Positions 42,010 to 53,153 of a DNA stretch of 64,000 nucleotides are shown one piece after another; within the stretch, counting starts at the first letter, position 1, and every line of letters begins with the position of its first letter. The DNA is taken from positions 79,310,037-79,374,036 of the forward strand of contig OY759214.1 of the NCBI GenBank assembly GCA_963662175.1. The letters are read 5' to 3'. Made by a program: the position numbers and the translations under genes. The notes below the pieces were generated by a model. That model made no database searches. It was not told the DNA's origin and saw nothing but the letters and a program-made list of their open reading frames with translations. Source of the stretch: Aradus depressus. Its lineage: Eukaryota; Arthropoda; Insecta; Hemiptera; Aradidae.

Positions 42010-42960
42010 CTTCCGAATCCAAATACATATTACATTTAAAATCCATTCACTTATATTTATATTTTCCCTCTATTTCATATCAGTTTCCTCTATGGCTTCC
42101 ATTTATGAAAAGTTTGAAACTTTCTGGCTTTGCAACGGCTTATTTCATTCCACATGCTTCTGAATTTCTAATTGCTTTTTTTCAGTTCACAGTCTATAAT
42201 TTCTTTCCGTTTTATATTAAAGAGTATGTTCATATTTATTTATTTTAATATTATTTCTATTTTTTAATATTTATTTTAGTTACATCTTCCCATCAGTATT
42301 TTCTTGCATAATACATTTTATATATATACTTATTATGTTATTTACTTATTCTTATGAAAAGTGTGGCGAACTGATAATTTTTAATTATGTATTTTACTAT
42401 TTCCCATTGTTATTTAATTTTAATTATTCTCACACGTGTACCAAGAAGCGTGGGAAGGCCTATATTAACATAACATTTACAAAAAATTGAGTTGTCGATA
42501 ATATAATAAAATAAAAAATATATAATGTAAGAAATTAGAAAAAAAAATTAAACTGTAGAATGGGGTTTACAGTAGAATACATAGTATATATAAGAAAGAA
42601 GGGCTATATAACGTAATATACTATATAACAAAAATACACAATATATTAACTTGGTGACGTTAACAGGGGTGAGAATTTGAAATGTATTGGGCGTTCTAAC
42701 AATTCACATTTTGAGCCAAGCTGTCTCTACCTTTTTCACAAAGATGGAGGTATTTTATCCCCATTGCTTCCTTCAATTTGTGACCCATATCATTGATATG
42801 TTTATTCAATGTATATTTTCTCCTTTTTTCCTTATTTGATATGTGTGTTCTTTGATTCGTTCTTTTAAGTTACGTCCTGATTTCCCTGTTTCCTTTAATA
42901 TTTACGTTTTTGCTTGAATTAAAAATTTTTTACTGTATCTATTACTTTCAAAAAGTGGGG
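42010..42960. other. AT-rich, no gene seen
   Basis: Very AT-rich between 42230 and 42660. No supported features. Confidence 0.45.
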
Positions 42961-42976
42961 AAGGGCATTAAAAAAA

Positions 42977-43707
42977 TTAACAGGATAAAGGAATATACAC
43001 ACACTAAAGGAATATAAACTCCAAACACTACTTGTCAATATTTTCACTATATTGATCAAAATTACACGACTGTAGTTTGTATAACCAGGTTGAAGGAACA
43101 CTCCACTCTGAAATCTGCTGTCTTTAGACATGGGATTGAATCCAATCACCTACCTTTCTCAGAGGACAATATGAAAATTCTACACATATGCCATAAAGGC
43201 CAGTCCCTTAACCTATTAGAAGCTCTAGAAATTAATAAAACCAAAACTTTATTATGAACAAATAGAACTTAATCCATCGCCGTTGTTAAACCTGAATATT
43301 TAAGACAATTTTAGCTTAATACATTTAAACCTTAAGTACATGTAGTCAAACTTTATTTAAAGAGAGATTTTTACATATAATAATGTTTTATACATATATC
43401 AATAGATTAAGACTATATTGTTAACTATTCAATCATTGTTTTCATATTTCTGTTGGACTTGAATGGTGTAATGTCTCCATTTTGTGCATTATTGTTTACA
43501 TTTACTTTCTTGTCATATGTCTAATTTATGACCTTGTTTGTCCTGCCTTGTGTTAGTTCAGCAGTACTCGTCTGTATAGTTCACTTGATAATGTCGTAAG
43601 AGGCGAAACTATAGTCGTGTAATTTTGACCAATATAATGAAAATATTGACAAGTAGTGTTTGGAGTTTATATTCTTTTAGTGTCTGTATATTCCTTTATC
43701 CTGTTTA
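42977..43707. mobile_element. Foldback element with 102-bp inverted arms
   Basis: Arm 1 (42977-43078) and arm 2 (43606-43707) are inverted copies of equal length, with about seven mismatches and no indels. The arms carry 'ggataaaggaatatacacac' and 'ctccaaacactacttgtcaa' on one side. The 527-bp interior is AT-rich with no open gene. Overall about 731 bp. Confidence 0.88.
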
Positions 43708-43719
43708 TTATGAATTTTC

Positions 43720-44475
43720 ACAAAGTAGATCTGGAATCGGTTCAATAATTAAAAAAAATAATTCTTTTGTGTTATACTTTTTTCAAAAAGAGAGGAGTAA
43801 TGTTTAGCTATTCACAAATCTTCTTTCTTCCTGGTACCATAACTACTATTGTTGATACGGTTATTGTTTCAATATGAAAGGGGAACGCAAAAGGCAGGAT
43901 TTCAAATTTTTCAAATATTTCTCCGTAGTTTAATAGACCTCTCTAAATAATTTTGTAGACTTTGACGCTAACCTATTTTTCCCCAATGCTAGAGACTTAA
44001 ATAAATCTTTCTAGTTAATATTATGTTCTGCTTCATCTGAGTCGCCTTGTTCCATAACACCTTTTGCAAACAATTAAATTTTACAGAAGGGGCAAAAAAC
44101 AAGTTCCCTTTTTGGTTGAACAAAGTTACCAGAGACCCTCAATTAGCTTCTGTATAAGTTTGGTGAAAACCAGGTTCTTTATGGTTGTAATATCCGCAGG
44201 TTAATAAAAAATAGTACAATTTTCAAAAGCCCAGTTTTGAGATGAAATTTGGCAAATGGTCGATTTTGAGTACCTTCATCTATTATTTATATATTGTGAC
44301 ATAGACAATAAATTTCCTGTAAGAAAGGAGTATTCAAAAGAAAAAAAAAAACAAGTTTTGAACATAGGCTTCAAAGAAACTTTATTCACTAGAGTTAGAT
44401 AAAAAGTTTTTTTTTATTCTCTCAAAGAACAAACAAATGTAAACGAATGATTGTAAAAAAGGTTAAAAAAAGAAT
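43720..44475. other. Unassigned AT-rich sequence
   Basis: No supported gene or repeat. Confidence 0.4.
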
Positions 44476-44479
44476 AAAT

Positions 44480-44823
44480 ATAGGTTAGGTTTTATGACTC
44501 ATGCCCAGGCTTTAACTACAAGGTCATATCGCCTACTACCAGAGCGCTCTTTCGTCACTCTGGTGGACATCAGCCCGACTCTACTGTGGGAGTCCTAAAT
44601 TTTGCCTAACCTAAATTTTTATTCACCTAGGGCAGGGGTCTTTAACGAGTACCTGACATCGTACAGGCTCGAGACCATCGCTTAACGTCCCATCCGAAGG
44701 ACGGCGTGCGTAAGTTTTATTTTACCTCTCAGATAAAATAAACTAAGGGCCTCGGTCGGGTTTCGAACCCACGATCCTGAGCTCAGAAGACGAGCACGCA
44801 TACCACTGAGCTATCGGCGCCTT
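44480..44823 (-). mobile_element. SINE-1, full length, AGGTT-type tail
   Basis: Tail 'ataggttaggttttatgact', body blocks complete, B box gggtttcgaacccacgatcc, head ending 'ccactgagctatcggcgcct'. Confidence 0.92.
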
Positions 44824-45150
44824 CCATATATATATAGTTTAAAATAGATAAAATTGTTAGTTTAAATCGAATAACGAACACTTTTTTTAATTTTATTATT
44901 ATTTTTTTTTAAGAACTAGTAAAAAAAAGGCTATAAAAATGGTTAGCTTAAGTTTAATCAAGTTCTTTTGCCAGGCTTTCTCATTTTTTATTAGCTTACG
45001 TGCAGATTCCGGTTTGACTAGCTCAGGACTTATTTCCATTATAATCAAATAATTCTTCTACATTATATTACACTATTTAAACCTAAATTGCACTCGATCA
45101 CTGACTGTTTACATCTTCACATTGATAGTACCTACTCTATTAGCCTTGAG

Positions 45151-45345
45151 TCGGGAGCCATGGTGGCCGTGCGGTCTAGAGTGGTAGGGCTTTGATCGCA
45201 TGGTCTCGCCATGGTGTGCGGGTCCGAATCGAGTTTTATTTCGCAGATAGTTCTCCCTCCCGGGGCCATGGATGTCGTGAATAACTAGGAAGACCATTAT
45301 AAGAGTCATGGCTAATATGCATCCTACATAAGGCCAAAAAAAAAA
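45151..45345 (+). mobile_element. tRNA-Leu/Ser-like SINE (family SINE-2)
   Basis: The head 'ggtggccgtgcggtctagag' resembles the D-arm and A box of class II tRNAs (GTGGCCGAGYGG). The B-box-like segment 'gtgcgggtccgaatcgag' is ~55 bases later. The body is 'gttttatttcgcagatagtt', 'ccggggccatggatgtcgtg' and 'ataagagtcatggctaatat'. It ends 'acataaggccaaaaaaaaaa'. A second, inverted copy is at 61432-61620. Confidence 0.82.
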
Positions 45346-45454
45346 CCTTGTCTGCCGATTGCACTAAATACTCAATAAACCTTGGCGTCTAGAGGTGAAC
45401 TAGGCGAATGCCTGGGGCGCCAAAATCTGGGTAATGGCACTGGGTCAGATGATT

Positions 45455-46085
45455 TTTTTTACACAAAGTATAGAGGAAGTTATGTAATTCAAAAATTCTA
45501 CGCCGGGTTTTCAACAGAATTCTATGTTTTCCGACCTCTCAATTTCATATGTGAATTCAAAAACCCATAAGGACGACACATCAATTTTCAGCGGAATCGG
45601 CCGAAGTGAAGGGGTGCATCAGAGTGGGAAGAATGCAAAAAACCCAATAACTGCCGATGTAATAAATGTATCGACATGAAATTTTATATTCAAAGTCAAA
45701 ACCCATTGAGGACATAACCTGTCGAATTTCAGCTGAAGAAAAGGGGGTTAAGGGTTGGGGGCTAATTTCAAAAACCCTAATAACTGCCGATGTAATAAAT
45801 GTATTAACATGAAATTTTATATTTAAAGTCAAAACTCAATGAGGACATAACCTGTCGAATTTCAGCTGAAGAAAAGGGGGTTAAGGGTGGGGGCTAATTT
45901 CAAAAACCCTAATAACTCCGATGTAGGTAATGGTTTTATCGAACAAAATTTAGTATGATTCAGCAGCCTCCCTATGTAAGTCAACTGTAAAATATTAGCG
46001 CAAACTGGTTTTGGAGGGGGAGCGAAAAGTTAATTGATTAATTCGTTCTGGGGAAGTACATTGCCGGTGATTCACCGACAACTTT
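45455..46085 (-). mobile_element. Family-A element with clear tandem units
   Basis: The 3' end, seen reversed as 'aaagtatagaggaagttatg', starts at ~45463. At 45590-45910 three near-identical units of ~130 bp follow one another: 'aataactgccgatgtaataa', 'tgtcgaatttcagctgaaga', 'aaagggggttaagggt'. The element closes with 'tctggggaagtacattgccg' and gtgattcaccgacaac near 46072. About 620 bp. Confidence 0.82.
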
Positions 46086-46094
46086 TTCATATTT

Positions 46095-46182
46095 AGCATC
46101 TAGAGTTTCATTGAAAACTCAATATCGAATTTGTGACCGATTACATAACTTCCCCTAGAACTCATACATCTGGGGAAGTAAA
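46095..46182 (+). repeat. Family-A 3' end, abutting the previous copy
   Basis: 'cattgaaaactcaatatcga', 'gtgaccgattacataactt' and 'catctggggaagtaaaac'. It lies in opposite orientation directly after the full copy, so two elements sit 5'-end to 3'-block. Confidence 0.7.
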
Positions 46183-46632
46183 ACGTCGATATTAACCCTA
46201 AAAGCTGATTTATCTGATAAAGGTCAACATTCGAAGCACACTTAGACAAATAGAACCGGAGTTGGAAGTAAGCGACTCAGTGTGCATTAAGTAATACCAA
46301 ATTAAGTGGTGTGCTTAGCTTCCAAGGATCATACCAACTCACCTAGGATTCCTAACAGCTTCTTGTATTTTTTTATTTTTATAATTTTTTCCAATCTTTT
46401 TTTTAAAATTATTCATGAAGGCCTTGACTGATATGGGAACGTTTGAAGGTTACCCTCAGTTAGAAGGTCTAACTTAGAAATGACTACATACTTCCTAATG
46501 TTTCCTGTTTTTCTATAATTAATTCAGTTTTTCAATTTAATTTTTATAATAAGATATATTTTTATATATTAGTTAATTTTTATATTCATATAATTATATA
46601 TAATACTACAATAATATTTGTTATGTTTTTAG

Positions 46633-46686
46633 GCTGGGATGCGACTGAGGTGGCTGCTCTGGCTCCTCTCACAATGTCCCCTCAAG
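46633..46686 (+). CDS. Possible internal exon of an unknown host gene
   Basis: A 54-base segment between an acceptor-like 'ttatgtttttag' and a donor-like GTATGT. The frame reads WDATEVAALAPLTMSPQ and leaves one base over. It is GC-richer than its surroundings. Joined to the segment at 58701-58735 the frame continues without a stop (the split codon becomes GAG). I do not recognise the protein. The segment sits directly before a foldback copy, which is a reason for caution. Confidence 0.28.
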
Positions 46687-46694
46687 GTATGTAT

Positions 46695-46910
46695 AAGTTA
46701 ATGACAACTGACATTATTGCAGAGATATTGTGAAATAATTCAATTGAACTTGAATGAAATAAAACTCGTTTACTTGTGGTATTTTCTAATTTCACAGAAT
46801 ATATATATACATGGGAGTACTTTCGGTATTCCTACCATCCTCAGCCAAAAGCTGCTTATGCCACAAATAAGCGAGTTTTATTTCATTCAAGTTCATGTAT
46901 AAATTAGCTG
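46695..46910. mobile_element. Foldback element, second family copy
   Basis: Starts with 'tgacattattgcagagatat' and 'tgtgaaataattcaattgaa', as at 9983. Arms: 46749-46783 (cttgaatgaaataaaactcg, tttacttgtggtat) and about 46857-46891 inverted (atgccacaaataagcgagtt, ttatttcattcaag). The loop holds 'agtactttcggtattcctac'. Confidence 0.78.
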
Positions 46911-46965
46911 TTACTTCCCAAGCTATACGAAGTATAGGGGAAGTTATGTAATTGTTTGGGCTTAA
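46911..46965 (-). repeat. Family-A 3' hairpin end
   Basis: 'ttacttcccaagctatacga' and 'agtataggggaagttatgta'. It lacks a body and lies beside the foldback arm. Confidence 0.65.
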
Positions 46966-46999
46966 ATTATATTTTTAACAGTTTTGGATCACTATGATA

Positions 47000-47630
47000 C
47001 GTGTCCCGTGATTTTACCCCCCCACTCTTGGACCGGTGCATGTTGGCGACTTGAAGTTGTTAGGGCCTGCCCTCAGCCGAGTGTACACTTATAGTGATTG
47101 TTCTGAAGTTTCCATTGTGTAGGAAACAGTGTCCATAGTCAACCTGTTACGTTTATTTTGTGCACAGATAATGACGAACAGTACCGCCCTGTTCTTTCTC
47201 TCTAACTCTTGGCCAGGTACACATATTTATTTCATAATATATACCCCCTTATATGTATCGTCTGTATTCAGCTTGAAAGACAACAAACTGTAAGTACATA
47301 TAAGTTTATACAAATGAACTCGGGCACAATCCGCTTGCACCCGAACCATGCAACATTATACAGTCCACTCCTTAGGTGCGCTATGGTAAAAGTTTTATGT
47401 GTAACCAGTAATTCAAAAATGAAAAAAAAAAAATTCCTATGAACACGATAGCACCACCCGTAAGAATGAATATTCAACATCAACATGGAAGTTGATATGT
47501 TGATCCAAAACCCCATTAAGACCATCTGTCTACGCACAACTTTGTAGACACGGCAAGCTCTCTGTAGTGGACTGTATTCGATAGTGCTGGTTCCGGGAGA
47601 AGACCAGCTTAACATAAATTGAGGCAACTC
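47000..47630. other. Left flank of the BEL element, unassigned
   Basis: No gene supported. Bases 47608-47627 repeat the first part of the LTR (cttaacataaattgaggcaa, also 47649-47668), so a partial 41-bp tandem step exists at the LTR edge. Confidence 0.5.
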
Positions 47631-48156
47631 AGGACCAAAACATTGATCCTTAACATAAATTGAGGCAAATTCTATTATTCTAATATTTCCTTAAACTATG
47701 TACTTACAGATTGCAGTCTGCACTGTGGTCCAGTCGAATCTATAAGATACATAAGGTGGGGGAACACTGATATAATTGAACTACTTATATATTGCCTGGC
47801 CAGGCTATACAGAAAGAACAGGGCTTTACTATAACACTATGAGTGGCTATGACTCCACAAGAGATGGCATGTAAAACCGTACTCTTACACGATAGGCACA
47901 CTTTGAGTAACCATAACCTGATACAGAACGGGACGTAAAGCCGTACTGTACCCACGACAGATAGAGTAGTACTCCACTAGACTCACACAAACTTGAGACT
48001 AACACGCGAGAGTAGGACCGGGTACAAACACACTTGTTGACGCCGGGTCCGAAACTGAGATGGCTAGGGTTGTACTCTGTACCCTAGGTACAAAGGGTGG
48101 GGAGAAATTCACTTATGTATTTATCCGCCTTACCCTAGCAAAAGTAGGCCCAAACA
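47631..48156 (-). repeat. BEL element 3' LTR
   Basis: Identical by eye to 53154-53679 at a constant offset of 5,523 bases. In element orientation it begins TGTTTGGGCC. The other edge reads ...ATGTTTTGGTCCT, so a clean CA end is not seen at the last shared base. No TATA box was assigned. Confidence 0.93.
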
Positions 48157-48581
48157 TACACCCACCAAAAATTTGAACTAATTTTTCAAACGTGAGTTAT
48201 GTGAGCCTTACACATAGTGAACAAACTACACAATAGAGTGATATCGCAAACATAAACGAATCACTATAGAATCACACAACACAAAATAATTAAAGAAACT
48301 TACTTAACTAAGAAAAAAAGATTAAATAAACTTCTGAGAATTATCCTAGAACACAAAAAATTAAAGAAACTTATTCAACTAAGAAAAAAATCAAATAAAC
48401 TTCTAAGAATTACAGCTCTCTCGCAAACCAAGAGGGGATAAGGGAAAGGATTGAGAAGGAAGTAAGGAACCACACTGCGTTCTTCACTTCAGAGGGGGCT
48501 ATCACTGAAGACTTCGCGCTGGGGAAGCCCTCGGAATGGGAACACAACACTCTATGGAGAGCGAGAGAGCACTAACGAAAC

Positions 48582-51500
48582 TTAAACTGTCACCTTGACC
48601 AGCTTAGATACTGGTCGCGTGTATTCAACAAACAACAAAGCTTGGTTGCCAATCACATTTGTAAGATGTGACTTAGCAAAACGAATATTTGCCTCCCAAA
48701 TACCGCCAACGTTAGGAGTAAATGGAGGATGGAAATGCCAAGTAACTGAGCGCTTGGACATAGCTGACGTTAGGAGGTCAGCTGAGAACAATGTTCTGTA
48801 AGCTTCACGTAGGATTCTATCGGCTCCTACAAAATTGCGACCTTCATCGGAGTAAACATCTGAGCACAGACCTCTTCGACTTGTAAATCGGTCAAATGCT
48901 GCAAGAAACGGTTCCGAGGAAAGAGCAGACACTAGTTCGAGATGAACTGCTTTAACACATAGACACACGAAGATACACAGGTAAGCTTTGAACTGCTTAG
49001 AGTTCCTGCGCAGAGATTCCTTAACAAGGAATGGTCCAGCTAAATCTACACCACTATGTAGAAATGGACGAGAGTAACTAACTCGAGGCGCAGGCAAATT
49101 GCCCATTAGAGGAACAACAGGGCGAGCATTGCACTTGCGACACACATGGCACATACGCAAAACACGACGTATGGCGCAACGAGAGGATATAATCCAAAAC
49201 TTTGACCGAAGTAAATAATTGAGCGTATTAGCTCCAACATGTAAAAACAAATTATGATAATGTTGTATGAGAAGTTCCGTAACAACGCTTGATTTGGGTA
49301 AAATCATTGGGTGTTGAGCATAGAAACTAAGATCAGAATTTTGAAGTCTTCCACCCACCAGTAAAAGACCTTGGGGATCAAGAACTGGAGTCAGCGATTT
49401 GAGCTGAGCAGAGCATTCTTTTCCTTTTCTAATAGCTATAATATCTTGAGCGAAATACTTCTGTTGAGTCATCTTAACTAACGCTAAAGTAGATTGGTGT
49501 AACTCTCCAAGAGATAACTGGCCAACCACCTTCGGAGATAATCTCAGATTTCGCATGTATCTTAACCAATAAGCTATAGAACGCTGAAGCTTGGAAAAGT
49601 TCGAACATGTTGCTAGTTGATCTTCTATGTCAAACGAAACGTCTTGTGTAGACGCCACAAGAGTGCTAACTCTTAACTCAGGAACTTCACTAATATTACC
49701 TTCTCGAGATTTAGGCCAATCACCTATGGATGAAGTGAGCCAGATGGGACCATGAAGCCAAAGAGGATCCTGTAGAAACTGAGCAGGTAAACATCCTTTA
49801 GAGGCGACATCGGCTGGATTATCTTGAGAAGAAACATGGTTCCAATTCAGTGTAACAGGTGAACTGAGAATGGAAACAACACGATGACACACGAACGTCT
49901 GTAACTTATGTGGCTCTGTTCTGAGCCAACTCAACACAACGGAGGAGTCCGTAAATGTTAACACATTGGAAATAATCACTGAAGCACACAGAGCTTCATG
50001 AACGTGATTCACTAACTTCATAAGGTGAACTGCACCTAGAAGTTCTAAACGAGGTATAGTAACTGGTTTAACTGGCGCAACTTTAGTTTTGGCCATCAGA
50101 AGGTGTGAACTTCCACTTTCACTTAAATTCTGGCTGCGTAAATACACAACTGCAGCATAACCTTTCTCACTGGCGTCACAAAATCCAATGAGACTGCACT
50201 CTACAGAATCAGGGGGAAGAATGATTCTTGGAACACGAAACTGCGAAACTAGTTTGAGAGAAGTGACAAACATTTGCCATTCACTACATTCCTGCTCAGG
50301 CAAGAGCGTATCCCAGTCTAGACCTAAACGCCACAATTTCTGAAGAAATTGCTTAGCCCAGACTGTAACAGGACCGATCCTACTAGGCGGATCTAAAACA
50401 CGAGCTATATTAGAGAGAACTGCTCTCTTCTTGTTAGCTGTTGGTGACAGATTAACTGTATAACAAAACTCATCAAACTGAGAAATTTTCACAAGTTTTC
50501 CTTTAACAGAATTAAGACGCATAGATGCACTATTGAAGGATGAACCTAACTTTGAACTTTCATCAGGTTTCACAAGTAGTGGAACTACATAACTACCTGA
50601 TTCTTCACGGTAATGAAGATTGGTAAACATTTCTTCAGCTAGCACTTCTTCGGGACTCAAAGACACACTACTGGCTGAAGGAATTTCCTCTAACTCCCAG
50701 AACTGCTGGAGGAGTTTATTAACTTCACAATTTAACTTAACACTTACAGTAGATGTAAGTGTTTGAACTGGTCTTTTGGTTTCAACACTTTGGGTGCCAC
50801 ACTGACCCATTAACACATAACCAAAAACTGAATTCCACGCTGTAGGAACACCAGGAGGAAACGTTATTTTTTCACCAGTTATAATTGAACTAAATAACTC
50901 AGCGCCTATAAGAACATGAATATCACTAGGTATATAAAACTTGGGATCGGCTAACTTTAAATGGTTAAAGTTATCACAAACCGAAGGAGAAAGATTCACA
51001 GAAGGTTGCAGGTTTGTTATCTTAGGAATAACAAATGCTTGAGTGCACAAACTTGTCTTTGATTTCTCAGGGTGTATCAACAAATTAACAACACCTGAAG
51101 GAGATTGGGACGGCATGTCGCCAATACCAGAACACGTAACATTCGCACGCTGCTTCTTCAAACCGAGGATTTGAACACATGAAGCAGTAATATAACTAGC
51201 TTGGCTTCCAGGATCTATAAGTGCCCTAAGATGATGAACTCTGCCTCCTTTTCCACGAACACAAATAACAGCAGTTCCCAAAAGAACTGTAAACGAGGAG
51301 ACAGTATTTTTCACTTGAGCAGAACACAAACTCAATTGAGTAACATCAGAGGGACCCTTTAAGGGTTCTTGTGACACTGTACGAACCTGATTATCACGAG
51401 AACGATCTATAGGAGATGCTATTCGTGAAAACTTCTTGAAACACAATAAAGAATGATGTTTTAATTTGCAATTATAACAACGGCCGCGAGATGGGCATAC

Positions 51501-52634
51501 TTTCACTTTGTGATTTGGAGATAAGCAATTAAAACAACAGTTCTTACTTTTAACAAAACTATTTCTCTGAAACGAACTAAGAGATTTGAATTTAGGACAA
51601 ACAAATATCCTGTGTTGTTTATCACAATATAAACAAGTAGTAAGAGAACTTATACCACCAGTACGAGAACTAATAAGGCTTACCTTATGATAAGAACTTA
51701 CCTTATTTTTTGGAGAATTTACCTTAGGCTCAGTGCAAGGTTTGACTTTAGTTTCACCCATAGCCTTTCTATGGTTCTTCACGAACTCTACCAATTTTTC
51801 CAGAGTAGGAAACTCGACTTTGCTGTTCTCCAACAAGAATTGTTTTTTGCTATCTGGATCTAGGACCTTGAAGGCTATATAAAACAAGAGAAACTCACTG
51901 ACATTAGGAATAGACAACTGATTAAATGCTAGACCTAACTCTGCAAAAGTCGCCAGAAATCTGTCCAGGTTATCCGGTGAATTGGTATAAAAACTAGGAA
52001 AACTCAACATCTGTTCCAGTATTTCTATGGCTATAGTACGATTGGAATCATAATGTTCTAATAAAGCTGTCCATGCGATGGAGTAATTGGAATCTGAAAT
52101 ACTGAGATGATTTATAAGAGATAAAGCCTTACCTTTCAGACAACTTTTGAGGTAATTGAACTTCATAGAATGTGATAAACGCTCATTCTGATGAACAATT
52201 GAAACAAAAAGATCCTTAAATGTACACCATTTAAGACAATCTCCTGTAAACTCAGGGAGACTTATTGTGGGTAACGGGTTTACGGAGAAGTTTTTTGAAT
52301 CAACAACACAAATTTTTTCTTCACTATTTGAAAAAATCGATTCGTAGTAACCTTTTACCTTATAAAACATTAGATTTACACTCAGTTGCATATCTGTCAT
52401 CTCTTGGGGTATCGGTATGTCAGATATAGCGTAACACTCCACTATTTTAGAATAGGTATCGGAAAATTCTTGATAACTTGATTCCAAGTTAGGAATCATT
52501 ACTTTAAACACAAATTTTAAACTGTTATCAAGTTTTACACTTTCTATAAACGAATGAATTTGCACAATATTTTGTAAAATAGTATCATTTTTGAGCTTTA
52601 AAATATTGAAACTCTTCAATGTTTTCGAATCCAT
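48582..52634 (-). CDS. BEL/Pao gag-pol polyprotein lacking the RT core
   Basis: 1,350 residues from the ATG at 52634 (MDSKTLKSF). The frame runs 15 codons further up but only from TTG. Residues ~125-310 are the gag region (LPEFTGD). Zinc knuckles follow at ~335-405 (CLYCDKQHRIFVC; CCFNCLSPNHKVKVC; CYNCKLKHHSLLC). The aspartic protease is at ~470 (ALIDPGSQASYI), then the pre-RT block FGYVLMG and FWELEEIP. The frame then jumps from SASMRLNSVKGKL to VKISQFDEFCYTVNLS near residue 712, so the RT fingers-palm with its YVDD is missing. RNase H-like blocks CDASEKG, PRLELLGA, TDSSVVLSW and NPADVASKG follow. Integrase shows H2C2 (HYHNLFLHVG...CHVCRKC), GVDLAGPF, SDEGRNFVG and GGIWEA, then stops ~20 residues later, well short of the usual end. 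Confidence 0.93.
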   Translation of the reverse strand: MDSKTLKSFNILKLKNDTILQNIVQIHSFIESVKLDNSLKFVFKVMIPNLESSYQEFSDTYSKIVECYAISDIPIPQEMTDMQLSVNLMFYKVKGYYESIFSNSEEKICVVDSKNFSVNPLPTISLPEFTGDCLKWCTFKDLFVSIVHQNERLSHSMKFNYLKSCLKGKALSLINHLSISDSNYSIAWTALLEHYDSNRTIAIEILEQMLSFPSFYTNSPDNLDRFLATFAELGLAFNQLSIPNVSEFLLFYIAFKVLDPDSKKQFLLENSKVEFPTLEKLVEFVKNHRKAMGETKVKPCTEPKVNSPKNKVSSYHKVSLISSRTGGISSLTTCLYCDKQHRIFVCPKFKSLSSFQRNSFVKSKNCCFNCLSPNHKVKVCPSRGRCYNCKLKHHSLLCFKKFSRIASPIDRSRDNQVRTVSQEPLKGPSDVTQLSLCSAQVKNTVSSFTVLLGTAVICVRGKGGRVHHLRALIDPGSQASYITASCVQILGLKKQRANVTCSGIGDMPSQSPSGVVNLLIHPEKSKTSLCTQAFVIPKITNLQPSVNLSPSVCDNFNHLKLADPKFYIPSDIHVLIGAELFSSIITGEKITFPPGVPTAWNSVFGYVLMGQCGTQSVETKRPVQTLTSTVSVKLNCEVNKLLQQFWELEEIPSASSVSLSPEEVLAEEMFTNLHYREESGSYVVPLLVKPDESSKLGSSFNSASMRLNSVKGKLVKISQFDEFCYTVNLSPTANKKRAVLSNIARVLDPPSRIGPVTVWAKQFLQKLWRLGLDWDTLLPEQECSEWQMFVTSLKLVSQFRVPRIILPPDSVECSLIGFCDASEKGYAAVVYLRSQNLSESGSSHLLMAKTKVAPVKPVTIPRLELLGAVHLMKLVNHVHEALCASVIISNVLTFTDSSVVLSWLRTEPHKLQTFVCHRVVSILSSPVTLNWNHVSSQDNPADVASKGCLPAQFLQDPLWLHGPIWLTSSIGDWPKSREGNISEVPELRVSTLVASTQDVSFDIEDQLATCSNFSKLQRSIAYWLRYMRNLRLSPKVVGQLSLGELHQSTLALVKMTQQKYFAQDIIAIRKGKECSAQLKSLTPVLDPQGLLLVGGRLQNSDLSFYAQHPMILPKSSVVTELLIQHYHNLFLHVGANTLNYLLRSKFWIISSRCAIRRVLRMCHVCRKCNARPVVPLMGNLPAPRVSYSRPFLHSGVDLAGPFLVKESLRRNSKQFKAYLCIFVCLCVKAVHLELVSALSSEPFLAAFDRFTSRRGLCSDVYSDEGRNFVGADRILREAYRTLFSADLLTSAMSKRSVTWHFHPPFTPNVGGIWEANIRFAKSHLTNVIGNQALLFVEYTRPVSKLVKVTV

Positions 52635-53066
52635 AATGAATACTAATTTAAGCACGTAAGAAATAATATATAAACACAAGAGAAAACTAATTATAACACG
52701 AAAGAGAAATTTATAAACACGTAAGAACTAATTATAAGCAAGTAAGAAAAACTAATTGCAATCATGTAATAGAAAACAATTATAAGACACATTTGAAACT
52801 AATAATTAGTTTAAAACTAAATTTACAATTGATTGTAAATTCAAACACATTTGATGATTAATCAACACGAGAGATAGATAACCAGTAGCAGGTTACCAAA
52901 ATCACAATATGTTACTGAGAGCACGTATCTAGTAACTGTGATTTTAGAATGAAAATGTTACTCCAGTAACAACTTTGGAGTAGCAGTTATTTTCATGCAC
53001 GGATCATGTCGGCCAGACAAGCACATTCAAGAAATTATTAAAATAACAGAATTTTGCCAAATTTGG

Positions 53067-53153
53067 ATCAAAACATTTAATCCGACCCGGCTTAGGACCA
53101 AAACATTTTAATTCGGCCCGGACCAGACCAAAACATTTAATCCGACCCGGCTT
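53067..53153 (-). repeat. Leader / primer-site repeats of the BEL element
   Basis: Three ~30-bp units next to the 5' LTR. In element orientation each is TTTTGGTCCTAAGCCGGGTC plus GGATTAAATG, with the middle one diverged. TGGTCCTAAGCCGG resembles a primer site for a tRNA whose 3' end is ...CCGGCTTAGGACCA. tRNA-Tyr is the nearest guess, but this is not certain. Confidence 0.7.

Noticed and set aside
48595..48801. Plus-strand ORF at the BEL integrase end
   Set aside because: A shadow of the minus-strand gag-pol frame.
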